A program made the translations under genes and the position numbers. DNA of 14,255 bases from Candidatus Blautia equi (GTDB taxonomy: Bacteria; Bacillota; Clostridia; Lachnospirales; Lachnospiraceae), in the NCBI GenBank assembly GCA_018064695.1, contig JAGHUU010000061.1:1-14255 (forward strand), written 5' to 3'. This document shows positions 6,765-13,138 of this stretch, piece after piece (within the stretch, counting starts at the first letter, position 1; every line of letters starts with the position of its first letter). The notes under the pieces are model-generated. The model ran no database searches. It was not told the origin of the DNA and saw nothing but the letters and a program-made list of their open reading frames with translations.

Positions 6765-6814
6765 AGAAAGTGAAACATCTGGAACAGGGGCCTGTTCCGG
6801 AGGTTCCACTTTCT
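6765..6814 (-). terminator. 50-bp imperfect palindrome between the two hydrolase genes; probable terminator
   Basis: Two 24-nt arms (outer AGAAAGTG/CACTTTCT, inner GGAACAGG/CCTGTTCC) flank a 2-nt centre, with only two mismatches and one G-U pair. It begins 26 nt past the stop at 6841. The downstream tail on the minus strand is ATAATTTTAC rather than a clean T run, so termination is plausible but not classical; it could instead protect the mRNA 3' end. Confidence 0.55.
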
Positions 6815-6840
6815 AAAAGGATGTCTTATAAGCTTGGTAA

Positions 6841-8334
6841 TTATTTAAAGAGGTCTGCAAGGATCTGGTCTGCAGTCTTGTTTGCATATCCATCGGGGTC
6901 AGACAGGGTGGTTCTGTTCCATCTCAGGTAGTTACCGTTTCTGATGTAGTGACCGGAGGAGGTGTTGTATTTGTACTTGGTGTAGCCAGGGTACTTGCTC
7001 ATGTACTTCTTAGCCAGTGTGATTGCCTGGCTGCTGTAGTTTCCGTCAGGTTTTGGAGTACCTGCGATCTGAACTCCCGCATTGTTGGTGGAGTGGATGA
7101 TTACAAGACTCTTATCAGCACACTGTCCTAATACAATCCAGGTGTGGCCGTCGTTGTAACCTACATCACCTGCAACGAATTTGTAATCGCTTGCTGCAAG
7201 ATCGGACTGGGTGAGGATGGTTCCCCAACCGCGTCTCTTGTAGGAAGGACCTACATCACCGGATACTACGGTGTATCCGCTGCCCACGCCGGATTTGGTC
7301 TGCATTACCTGGTATGCTGCCCAGCCTACAAAACCGGAGCAGTCAAAGCCTTTTGCTCTTGTGGAAGAGCTGAGGTCACGGTAGTTGTTGAAGTCATAGC
7401 TGCTGGACTGCATGTCGTACCACTCTTTGCACTGTGGGTTTAAGCCCTTTCTGGTGGCATCGTTCCAACCGCCGCCCCATACGTACAGTGCCTGTCCTAC
7501 CGGAATCAGTGCGCCTGCAAGGTAGTTCTTAAGGGTTCTTGCAGAAGAAGGAGCGGTGAGGGTAACTCCGGTGCCCTTGGAAGTACAATAGCCCTTGGAG
7601 TTGAAGGTACAGATCATACCGTCGATATTAACGGTGGTGTTTACGAAATAGTATCCTGTCTGAGGATCAAAGTAACGCTCGTTTCCGGTGGTGTTCTTTA
7701 CCCAGCCGGTAGCGGAAAGTCCGTTCTTAGAATAGAAGTATCTGGTTCCTTTGGAATCGCTTACATAGCCGGTCTTCATAAAACCGTTGGTTGGATCAAA
7801 GTAACGGAACTGGCCGTTGCTTGCTTTTACAAGGCCGGTAGCCATATAGCCGGAGCCGTTGTAGAAGTAACGCTTCTGGCCTTTGGAGTTGGTGAGCCAG
7901 CCGATGGTCATGTAACCGTTTTTGTCAAAGTAGCGTTTCTTTCCGTTCTCGGTAAGCCAGCTGCTGACTTTCATGTAGCCGGTCTTTGGATCAAAATAAA
8001 GTGTCTTTTTGGTGCTGTTTACTACAAAGCCGGTGGCCATAACACCGGTGTTTTTATAGAAGTAACGTTTCTGGCCGGTGCTGTTTTTTACATAACCGGT
8101 GGCCATTCTGCCGCTGCCGGAGTAGAAATAGTATTTCTTTCCGTTCAGGGTGAGCCAGCCTGTGATCTTTTTGCCGTTCTTATAATAGTAAGTATAGGAT
8201 CCTTCTTTTACGAAACCGTTCTTGACAGCCGCCGAAACTGCAGTGCTTCTGAACATAACGCTTGCACTGAAGAACAACAGCATTACAAGAAACATAATTC
8301 CAAGCTTTCCAGATTTTTTACTTATCTTTTGCAT
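6841..8334 (-). CDS. Secreted cell-wall-binding-repeat protein with NlpC/P60-like hydrolase domain, 497 residues
   Basis: The signal peptide is about residues 1-36 (MQKISKK, hydrophobic core, VSAA). Residues about 40-250 are roughly ten aromatic/Gly repeats of the choline/glucan-binding type (GWLTLNGKKYYF, TGYVKNSTGQKRYFY, MATG). The C-terminal region (about 267-497) has the papain-like order of NlpC/P60 enzymes: YVWGGGW (284-290), KGFDCSGFVGWA with Cys332, YNDGHTWIVLG with His397 and VIIHSTNN with His414. It probably attaches non-covalently to wall polymers and cleaves peptidoglycan peptides. The insert between YVWGGG and the Cys (about 290-328) is longer than in typical family members, so substrate is uncertain. 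ATG 8334 is preceded by AAGGAAGG about 5 nt away. It is monocistronic between its promoter and the 50-bp palindrome. Confidence 0.87.
   Translation of the reverse strand: MQKISKKSGKLGIMFLVMLLFFSASVMFRSTAVSAAVKNGFVKEGSYTYYYKNGKKITGWLTLNGKKYYFYSGSGRMATGYVKNSTGQKRYFYKNTGVMATGFVVNSTKKTLYFDPKTGYMKVSSWLTENGKKRYFDKNGYMTIGWLTNSKGQKRYFYNGSGYMATGLVKASNGQFRYFDPTNGFMKTGYVSDSKGTRYFYSKNGLSATGWVKNTTGNERYFDPQTGYYFVNTTVNIDGMICTFNSKGYCTSKGTGVTLTAPSSARTLKNYLAGALIPVGQALYVWGGGWNDATRKGLNPQCKEWYDMQSSSYDFNNYRDLSSSTRAKGFDCSGFVGWAAYQVMQTKSGVGSGYTVVSGDVGPSYKRRGWGTILTQSDLAASDYKFVAGDVGYNDGHTWIVLGQCADKSLVIIHSTNNAGVQIAGTPKPDGNYSSQAITLAKKYMSKYPGYTKYKYNTSSGHYIRNGNYLRWNRTTLSDPDGYANKTADQILADLFK
7585..8217 (-). repeat. Cell-wall-binding repeat array (about ten units)
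   Basis: Residues 40-250 of the hydrolase repeat a motif of about 20 residues: a Gly-Trp/Tyr-(Val/Leu) start, Gly-Lys/Gln centre, Arg/Tyr-Tyr-Phe strand and Gly-x-Met-Ala-Thr-Gly end. Some units carry the variant YFDPxTGYM. This pattern is typical of CW-binding/YG-type repeats that bind teichoic acids, choline or glucans. Confidence 0.85.
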
Positions 8335-8404
8335 TTTTACCTTCCTTTACTTTCATAAAGATTCTCTTGTTTTCATGGAGAACATACTCTTGTTTTTACA
8401 AGTT

Positions 8405-8453
8405 TGTTACATTATTGTAAATTCATTATACAACAGGAGCCCTCTTTCGTCAA
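8405..8453 (-). promoter_or_regulatory. Promoter of the wall-binding hydrolase gene with a WalR-like site at the start of transcription
   Basis: TTGACG (8448-8453), a 17-bp spacer and a perfect TATAAT (8425-8430) on the minus strand. Immediately downstream, over the expected start site, the plus strand reads TGTTAC-ATTAT-TGTAAA (8405-8421), which fits the WalR consensus TGTWAH-N5-TGTWAH. The same bases also form TTACA-N4-TGTAA, so another dimeric regulator is possible. Confidence 0.7.
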
Positions 8454-8565
8454 TACGGAATCACACTGGCAAAAAGTATAACAAATCAGCGAAAAACCTT
8501 CCGGTTTCGTAAAAAAATGCTATTTCGCGCTGTGTCGCTCTGTCGTTTCAGAGTGAAAAAACATG

Positions 8566-8602
8566 AAAAAAGCCCCGGAATCCGAGGATTTCAGGGCTTT
8601 TG
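8566..8602 (-). terminator. Intrinsic terminator of ddh
   Basis: AAAAGCCC (8568-8575) pairs with GGGCTTTT (8594-8601), extended inward by GGAATCC/GGATTTC. On the minus strand it is followed by a T run, about 34 nt past the ddh stop. Confidence 0.88.
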
Positions 8603-8635
8603 CGGGCTTATTTGTTAACAAATCGTGCCGGAATA

Positions 8636-9622
8636 TTACAGTAAATGTGCACGAAGCTCAGCGCCGTCCAGTGCGCTTAAGTATGCAGGAGCTACATCAA
8701 ATACGGGCTTGCAGCCCTTCTGTCCCTCTTTGCTCATGCGGTATGCAGCACGTGCATATGCTGCAATTACAGAGGAAGTGAACTCTGGGTTGGAATCCAG
8801 CTTCAGGCTGTACTCGATGATGTGTTTGTTCTCATCGTTCCAACCGGTGGTGCCGGTACGGATCACAAATCCGCCGTGCGGAATGCCGCTGTGGTCACGG
8901 ATCAGCTCCTCCTCGGAGATGAAGTGTACAGTGGTGTCATACTGGTCAAAATAGTTAGGCATGGTCTTGATCTCGTTCTCGATACGAGCCAGATCTGCGC
9001 CCTCCTCAGCTACTACAAAGCACTCTCTGGTGTGTTTTTCTCTGGTGGTGAGCTCTGGGTTCTCTCCTGCGCGTACTGCCTCCAGTGCTGCAGGTACAGG
9101 GATGGTGTACTGCTTGCCGTTCTTAACGCCCTCAATTCTTCTGATGGCATCGGAATGTCCCTGGCTTACGCCCTTGCCCCAGAAGGTATAATCCTTACCG
9201 TTGGTAAGAATTGCGTTTGCATACATACGGTTCAGGGAGAACATACCCGGATCCCAGCCTACGGAGATGATGCCTACATGGCCGTTCTCTGCTGCTGCCT
9301 TGTCTACATTTGCAAAGTGCTCAGGAATTCTTGCATGGGTATCAAAGCTGTCTACAACATTGAACCACTGTGCATATTTTGGAGTCTGAACAGGAAGGTC
9401 GGTAGCGCTTCCGCCGCAGAGGATCAGGACATCGATCTCATCCTTCATCTTCTCAGCGTCGTCTACATGATATACCTTTGCTGTCTCAGTCAGAATTTTT
9501 ACAGCTGCAGGATCACGTCTTGTGAAAACAGCCACAAGCTCCAGATCCGGATTGTGTTTAATGGCGCACTCTACACCACGGCCAAGATTTCCATATCCTA
9601 AAATACCGATACGAATACTCAT
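8636..9622 (-). CDS. ddh: meso-Diaminopimelate D-dehydrogenase, 328 residues
   Basis: This cytosolic NADPH-dependent enzyme reductively aminates L-2-amino-6-oxopimelate to meso-DAP, the one-step branch of lysine/peptidoglycan precursor synthesis. The Rossmann motif GYGNLGRG lies at 9-16, with FTRR at 33-36 for the NADP phosphate. Family signatures are CGGSATDLP (69-77), VDSFDTH (90-96), VGWDPGMFS (121-129), and WGKGVSQGHSDA (148-159). Length matches Corynebacterium Ddh (about 320). ATG 9622 is chosen over an in-frame ATG at 9640 because the ribosome site GAGGAGG lies between them. It has its own strong promoter, a leader hairpin and a terminator. It supplies the DAP residue whose peptide bonds the adjacent NlpC/P60 proteins would be expected to cut. 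Confidence 0.95.
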   Translation of the reverse strand: MSIRIGILGYGNLGRGVECAIKHNPDLELVAVFTRRDPAAVKILTETAKVYHVDDAEKMKDEIDVLILCGGSATDLPVQTPKYAQWFNVVDSFDTHARIPEHFANVDKAAAENGHVGIISVGWDPGMFSLNRMYANAILTNGKDYTFWGKGVSQGHSDAIRRIEGVKNGKQYTIPVPAALEAVRAGENPELTTREKHTRECFVVAEEGADLARIENEIKTMPNYFDQYDTTVHFISEEELIRDHSGIPHGGFVIRTGTTGWNDENKHIIEYSLKLDSNPEFTSSVIAAYARAAYRMSKEGQKGCKPVFDVAPAYLSALDGAELRAHLL

Positions 9623-9712
9623 TTCTTTTTTCCTCCTCATCTATGCAGGCGGATCTGCGGGAAAAGCATCCAACACATCACCGCTGCTCACCCTTGAATC
9701 ATTTTCTCCGGT

Positions 9713-9737
9713 CACCTAATCAGCAAGTGATTAGGTG
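9713..9737 (-). promoter_or_regulatory. Perfect hairpin in the ddh leader
   Basis: A 10-bp perfect inverted repeat, CACCTAATCA and TGATTAGGTG, with a 5-nt loop starts about 15-20 nt after the predicted transcription start and 90 nt before ddh. No T run follows, so it is not an intrinsic terminator; it may be an operator, a 5' stabilising stem or part of a larger RNA fold. I see no lysine-riboswitch core. Confidence 0.5.
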
Positions 9738-9758
9738 CCGTGTGAACTGTACGGGTAT

Positions 9759-9787
9759 ATAATAATCGCTCTTTTTTGAATTGTCAA
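9759..9787 (-). promoter_or_regulatory. Consensus sigma-A promoter of ddh
   Basis: A perfect TTGACA (9782-9787), a 17-bp spacer and TATTAT (9759-9764) on the minus strand. It begins 11 nt beyond the dnaJ-like stop. No terminator separates the two, so readthrough from the upstream operon is also possible. Confidence 0.8.
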
Positions 9788-9797
9788 ATGGCAGATG

Positions 9798-10469
9798 TCA
9801 GCAGCAGAAAAAACGCGGGCCGCAGCAAAGATTGCACATGATGTTGGCCAGGCAGAGCTTCATGCAGAAGTCATTTCCCGACACAGGCATGCCGCCAAAC
9901 GGCATCTGCTGCTCCTGATACCAGGAACCGCCGTTCTCCATGTTCTGGAGGGTCATGCGGTACTGCATATTGTCCGGCTCCATGCGCACTGCCTCGCGGA
10001 TGTCTGAGAGAGCATTCACATTGTTTCCAAGTCCCATGTTTGCCCTTGCGGAGAGATAATACCACTGGGCATTTCTGATATGCAGGGATGAGAGAAGGTT
10101 CAATGCATCCTGGAAGTGCATGTTCTGGATGAAATTGGATGCAGCCTGACGGCGAAGGGCCTCCTCATCCTGATATTCCGGCTCCGGGTTTCCGCCAAAA
10201 CCTCCGAAACCGCCAAAGCCGCCATAACCGCCCTGACTGCCGTAGCCGGTGTAGTCAGAACCGCCGGAATAGCTGCTGCCGTACTCCCGCTCCTTCATGA
10301 TTTGCTCATAGGCCTGCTGCACCCTTTTGAACATCTCCTCCGCAGCGTCTTTATTCGGATTATTGATATTTGCATCCGGATGATATTTTCTGCTGAGTGC
10401 TCTGTAGGCCTTCTTCACCTCATCGTCCGTTGCGTCTCTGGTTATCCCCAGAATCTTATATGGATCCAT
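9798..10469 (-). CDS. Small DnaJ-domain protein with G/F-rich linker and Cys-rich tail, 223 residues
   Basis: An N-terminal J domain (residues 2-62: DPYKILGI, AYRALSRKYHPDAN with the HPD triad at 30-32, EEMFKRVQQAYE) would stimulate the ATPase of an Hsp70. A Gly/Phe/Tyr-rich linker (about 64-95) and a helical TPR-like segment (about 103-180: DALNLLSSL, WYYLSARANMGLGN, AVRMEPDN) follow. The last 22 residues hold seven Cys (202, 206, 212, 215, 216, 222, 223), possibly a metal or redox site. It lacks the DnaJ CxxCxGxG zinc domain and C-terminal substrate domains, so it is a class III-like J protein with a dedicated client. The ATG follows the upstream stop with no gap and AGGAG lies about 9 nt before it, indicating co-translation with the DUF5685-like gene. 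Confidence 0.88.
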   Translation of the reverse strand: MDPYKILGITRDATDDEVKKAYRALSRKYHPDANINNPNKDAAEEMFKRVQQAYEQIMKEREYGSSYSGGSDYTGYGSQGGYGGFGGFGGFGGNPEPEYQDEEALRRQAASNFIQNMHFQDALNLLSSLHIRNAQWYYLSARANMGLGNNVNALSDIREAVRMEPDNMQYRMTLQNMENGGSWYQEQQMPFGGMPVSGNDFCMKLCLANIMCNLCCGPRFFCC

Positions 10470-11309
10470 TTATTTCTTCTCCTGTTTTTTCTCACGTTCC
10501 CCGGTGATCTCCGCAAAGCGGCACCACACGCCGGAATATAATATGTTGCGGAGGATATCCGCATGCCTTAACACAGGCAGTTTCTCAAATTCACGTCCCA
10601 CCTCGGACATCATAAGGAGCATCAGGCTCTTCACATACTCCGGAAAATCCGGCTGTCCGAACCTTTCTGCAAAAGGATTGTAAAGACCTTTCTTTACATC
10701 CTCCTCCACATCGTCGTAGGCGTCCATGATATAGATGAATTTGCCAAGATAAAACCCGATCTTTCTTAATGAGGTCTCCCACATATCGTTCCGATATGCC
10801 ATGATCTCAGCCAGGATGCGTCCAAAGCAGCCGCTGACCAGATCGATATTTCTCTCCTCCTTCGCCTCCAGGGCAGATAATTCTGCCAGGCCGGAAACGA
10901 GCTTTTCTGTCTTCTCCGGATATTTTTCCTTCAGGGCTTTCACCTTGCTCTGCAGCACGCCGGCGTAGGCCAGTCTGGTGGCTTTCCTCTCATCATTCCA
11001 GTCGTCCATGCATTTATAATAGGTAAGAAGCAGGTTCATATCCGCCACATAGTCCGTCACGCAGCTCTTTTTAATGGGCTGTTTTCTAAATGGATGAATG
11101 GCACAGTAGGAAGTACCGGTGCTGGTGCGGGGCTCATAAAGGCCGTCCAGCAAAAGCACCAGAAAGGTCATATCATAGCTGATGGAGATCTGTCCCGGAA
11201 CGCCGAATCGTTCTTTCAGCTCCCGGCAGAGGCCGCAATAGTAGGTCTTATATTCATCATATTCCCGGAATCTGCTCTCCGGCTTGTTCATTACGATATA
11301 TCCGAACAT
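10470..11309 (-). CDS. DUF5685-like all-helical protein with two Asp-rich motifs, 279 residues
   Basis: It is recognised by its N-terminal block (MFGYIVMNKPE, YYCGLCRELKERFG with Cys25 and Cys28) and the C-terminal LGKFIYIMDAYDDVEEDVKKG/LYNPF block as a member of the DUF5685 family; assignment is from memory of family patterns. It is predicted to be helical, with no signal peptide or clear transmembrane segment. Two acidic motifs, DDWNDE (102-107) and DAYDDVEED (196-204), lie on helices about 90 residues apart. They are reminiscent of the paired Asp motifs of class I isoprenoid-synthase folds, but that is only an analogy. It lies 12 nt after the zinc-ribbon gene, with GGGAG 6-7 nt before the ATG, and abuts the J protein gene, suggesting that the J protein serves it or its complex. 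Biochemical function is unknown. Confidence 0.82.
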   Translation of the reverse strand: MFGYIVMNKPESRFREYDEYKTYYCGLCRELKERFGVPGQISISYDMTFLVLLLDGLYEPRTSTGTSYCAIHPFRKQPIKKSCVTDYVADMNLLLTYYKCMDDWNDERKATRLAYAGVLQSKVKALKEKYPEKTEKLVSGLAELSALEAKEERNIDLVSGCFGRILAEIMAYRNDMWETSLRKIGFYLGKFIYIMDAYDDVEEDVKKGLYNPFAERFGQPDFPEYVKSLMLLMMSEVGREFEKLPVLRHADILRNILYSGVWCRFAEITGEREKKQEKK

Positions 11310-11321
11310 GTAGGCTCCCTG

Positions 11322-11732
11322 TCAGATCTTTTTGATAAACTTGGTGTGGCATTTAGGGCAGTCGATCTCCACTTTCTTTCCGCTGCCCCTTGGAATACGG
11401 ATCTTCTGGCCGCAGCCCGGACAGTTATAGATGTGGTGGGTCTTCTTCTGATGGAGCATGTACTTCTGTCTCTGAAATTTGTTTCGGATGCCTGCGGTTG
11501 CGCTAAGGAACTTCTGGTTCTCCGCATAGCGGGCACTGATGTTTCTGGAAAACATACGGAAGTAGGTGTAGCCCAGGATGGCAAAAGCAATGAGGTCCAG
11601 AACGCTGCTTCTTAAAAATATGGAAGCGATGAGGACAGCCATGGAGATGAACATGGTGCATCTGCAAAGCTGGTCCGCGCCGTAGCGGCCTATCATGAAA
11701 TTGCGCATAAACCGGTTGAATTTATCTAACAT
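11322..11732 (-). CDS. Two-TM membrane protein with C-terminal zinc ribbon, 136 residues
   Basis: Residues about 26-40 and 44-60 are hydrophobic and probably form a membrane hairpin. A basic linker follows, then a zinc-ribbon: CPGC (104-107) and CPKC (125-128) with the loop IRIPRGSGKK, a layout common in small cytoplasmic zinc fingers. Both termini are likely cytoplasmic. Start ATG 11732 has AGGAG about 9 nt upstream. It is 40 nt downstream of the methyltransferase gene and 12 nt before the DUF5685-like gene, so it is part of the same operon. The role is unknown; the ribbon may bind nucleic acid or protein at the membrane. Confidence 0.83.
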   Translation of the reverse strand: MLDKFNRFMRNFMIGRYGADQLCRCTMFISMAVLIASIFLRSSVLDLIAFAILGYTYFRMFSRNISARYAENQKFLSATAGIRNKFQRQKYMLHQKKTHHIYNCPGCGQKIRIPRGSGKKVEIDCPKCHTKFIKKI

Positions 11733-11772
11733 AAGAAATCGCTCCTTTCTTATTTATATAATGCCTCTGTTT

Positions 11773-12975
11773 TTACAGTTCATTGCAGACCTGGAAGATA
11801 TAGAATTTCAGGTAGTAGGACTCGTCGGAGGACCAGAGGATCGGGTGATCGCTGGCCTGAGTGCGGTACTCTACCTGTCTCAGTCTCTTATGTACGTTTT
11901 TGGCCGCCTGACCGATGGTCTGGGTGAAAAGCTCGTAGGTCATGAAGTGGGAGCAGGAGCAGGTGGCCAGGTAGCCGCCGTCCTTCACAAGCTTCATGGC
12001 GCGGAGGTTGATTTCTCTGTAGCCCTTGGTGGCATTTTTTACGGAGTTTCTGGATTTGGCAAAAGCCGGAGGATCCAGAATGACCACGTCGAACTTCTCT
12101 CCTGCCTCCTCAAGTCTTGGAAGCAGTTCGAATACGTCCTCACACTGGAATTTTACCACATCGGAGAGACCGTTTAATGCGGCATTCTCCGTAGCCTGCG
12201 CTACTGCCAGCTCAGAGGCATCTACACCAAGTACACTGGAAGCTCCGGCAATGCCGGCGTTCAGTGCAAAGGAGCCTGTATGGGTAAAGCAGTCCAGAAC
12301 CTTTGCGCCCTTGCAGAGCTTCTGGATAGCCAGTCGGTTGTATTTCTGATCCAGAAAGAAGCCTGTCTTCTGTCCGTTCATCACATCCACAATGTAGTGC
12401 ACGCCGTTCTCCACGATCTCCACATCGGTAGGGAACTCTTCTCCGATAAAGCCTTTATATGGAAGCATTCCCTCCTGCTTGCGCACCTTGGCATCGCTTC
12501 TCTCGTAAACGCCGCGGATGGTGATGCCGTCCTCCGCAAGGATCTTTTTCAGCAGATCCACGATCAGGAGCTTCCATTTATCGATGCCGAGGGCCAGGGA
12601 CTGTACTACCAGAACATCGGAGAACTTATCTACTACCAGACCCGGCAGGAAATCTGCCTCGCCGAAGATCACACGGCAGCTGCTGGTGTCCACAACTTTT
12701 TTTCTGTATTCCCAGGCATCGCGGACTCTCTTTTCAAAGAATTCCTCGTTGATCTCCTGGTCAGGGTTTCTGGTGAGGAGTCTCACCAGGATCTTGGAGT
12801 TGTTGTTAATGTATCCTCTTCCCATAGGATATCCGTCGAAATCCCTTACCAGAACGATGTCACCGTTTGTAAACTCGCCCATCACGCTGGCCACTTCATT
12901 GTCAAAGATCCACATGCCGCCGGATTTCAGAATTCTTCCTTCTCCCTTTTTCAGTGTCACTACTGCAAATCCCAT
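11773..12975 (-). CDS. rlmI: Class I SAM-dependent rRNA cytosine-C5 methyltransferase, RlmI-like, 400 residues
   Basis: It is expected to methylate a cytosine at C5 in 23S rRNA (C1962 in E. coli). An N-terminal PUA domain spans about 1-72 (LKKGEGRILKSGGMWIFDNE, GDIVLVRDFDG, GYINNNS). A central EEHUB-type domain follows, with DFLPGLVVDKF at 108-118. The Rossmann methyltransferase domain shows GQKTGFFLDQ (201-210), motif I LDCFTHTGSFAL (227-238), motif II GVDAS (250-254), motif IV LDPPAFAKS (300-308) and motif VI TCSCS (338-342), with Cys341 the likely catalytic residue. Length matches E. coli RlmI (396). ATG 12975 has GGAGG 8 nt upstream. It is the first gene of the four-gene operon. The exact rRNA target in this organism is inferred. 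Confidence 0.92.
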   Translation of the reverse strand: MGFAVVTLKKGEGRILKSGGMWIFDNEVASVMGEFTNGDIVLVRDFDGYPMGRGYINNNSKILVRLLTRNPDQEINEEFFEKRVRDAWEYRKKVVDTSSCRVIFGEADFLPGLVVDKFSDVLVVQSLALGIDKWKLLIVDLLKKILAEDGITIRGVYERSDAKVRKQEGMLPYKGFIGEEFPTDVEIVENGVHYIVDVMNGQKTGFFLDQKYNRLAIQKLCKGAKVLDCFTHTGSFALNAGIAGASSVLGVDASELAVAQATENAALNGLSDVVKFQCEDVFELLPRLEEAGEKFDVVILDPPAFAKSRNSVKNATKGYREINLRAMKLVKDGGYLATCSCSHFMTYELFTQTIGQAAKNVHKRLRQVEYRTQASDHPILWSSDESYYLKFYIFQVCNEL

Positions 12976-12992
12976 GGTATTTTCCTCCGTTT

Positions 12993-13009
12993 CTATGCTT
13001 AGCGCATAG
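12993..13009 (-). promoter_or_regulatory. Leader hairpin just before the rlmI ribosome site
   Basis: A perfect 6-bp inverted repeat, CTATGC/GCATAG, with a 5-nt loop ends about 5 nt before the GGAGG box in the leader. It could modulate ribosome access; functional support is limited to position. Confidence 0.35.
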
Positions 13010-13028
13010 TATTACATAATATTTTGTT

Positions 13029-13057
13029 ATCATAACACATTCCGTTCACGATTTCCA
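13029..13057 (-). promoter_or_regulatory. Predicted promoter of the rlmI-zinc ribbon-DUF5685-dnaJ operon
   Basis: An extended -10, TGTTATGAT (hexamer TATGAT, 13029-13034), has a weak -35, TGGAAA (13052-13057), at 17 bp. A second AT-rich hexamer TATTAT lies slightly downstream. It sits between the terminator at 13081-13111 and rlmI. Confidence 0.45.
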
Positions 13058-13080
13058 GTTCTTCGGAAATTCGCGGGGAC

Positions 13081-13111
13081 AAAAAGAAGAGGCAGATATC
13101 TGCCTCTTCTT
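13081..13111 (-). terminator. Perfect 28-bp palindromic terminator of the acidic protein gene
   Basis: Positions 13084-13111 are an uninterrupted palindrome (centre GATATC, outer AAGAAGAGG/CCTCTTCTT). On the minus strand it runs into CTTTTTG. It is 27 nt past the stop at 13139. The complementary side has only TAAA, so it acts leftward. Confidence 0.87.
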
Positions 13112-13138
13112 AAATATCATAGCTGTTACTTTTCAGGA

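Noticed and set aside
8521..8560. Stem CGCTCTG/CAGAGTG as a second terminator
   Set aside because: It lies beyond the ddh terminator, and the T run is on the wrong side for either neighbouring transcript.
8822..9601. Long plus-strand ORF of 259 codons opposite ddh
   Set aside because: Shadow of the ddh coding frame; the minus-strand product has complete diaminopimelate dehydrogenase signatures.
9601..9797. Lysine riboswitch or T-box before ddh
   Set aside because: None of the conserved core motifs of either class could be seen by eye; only a simple hairpin is present.
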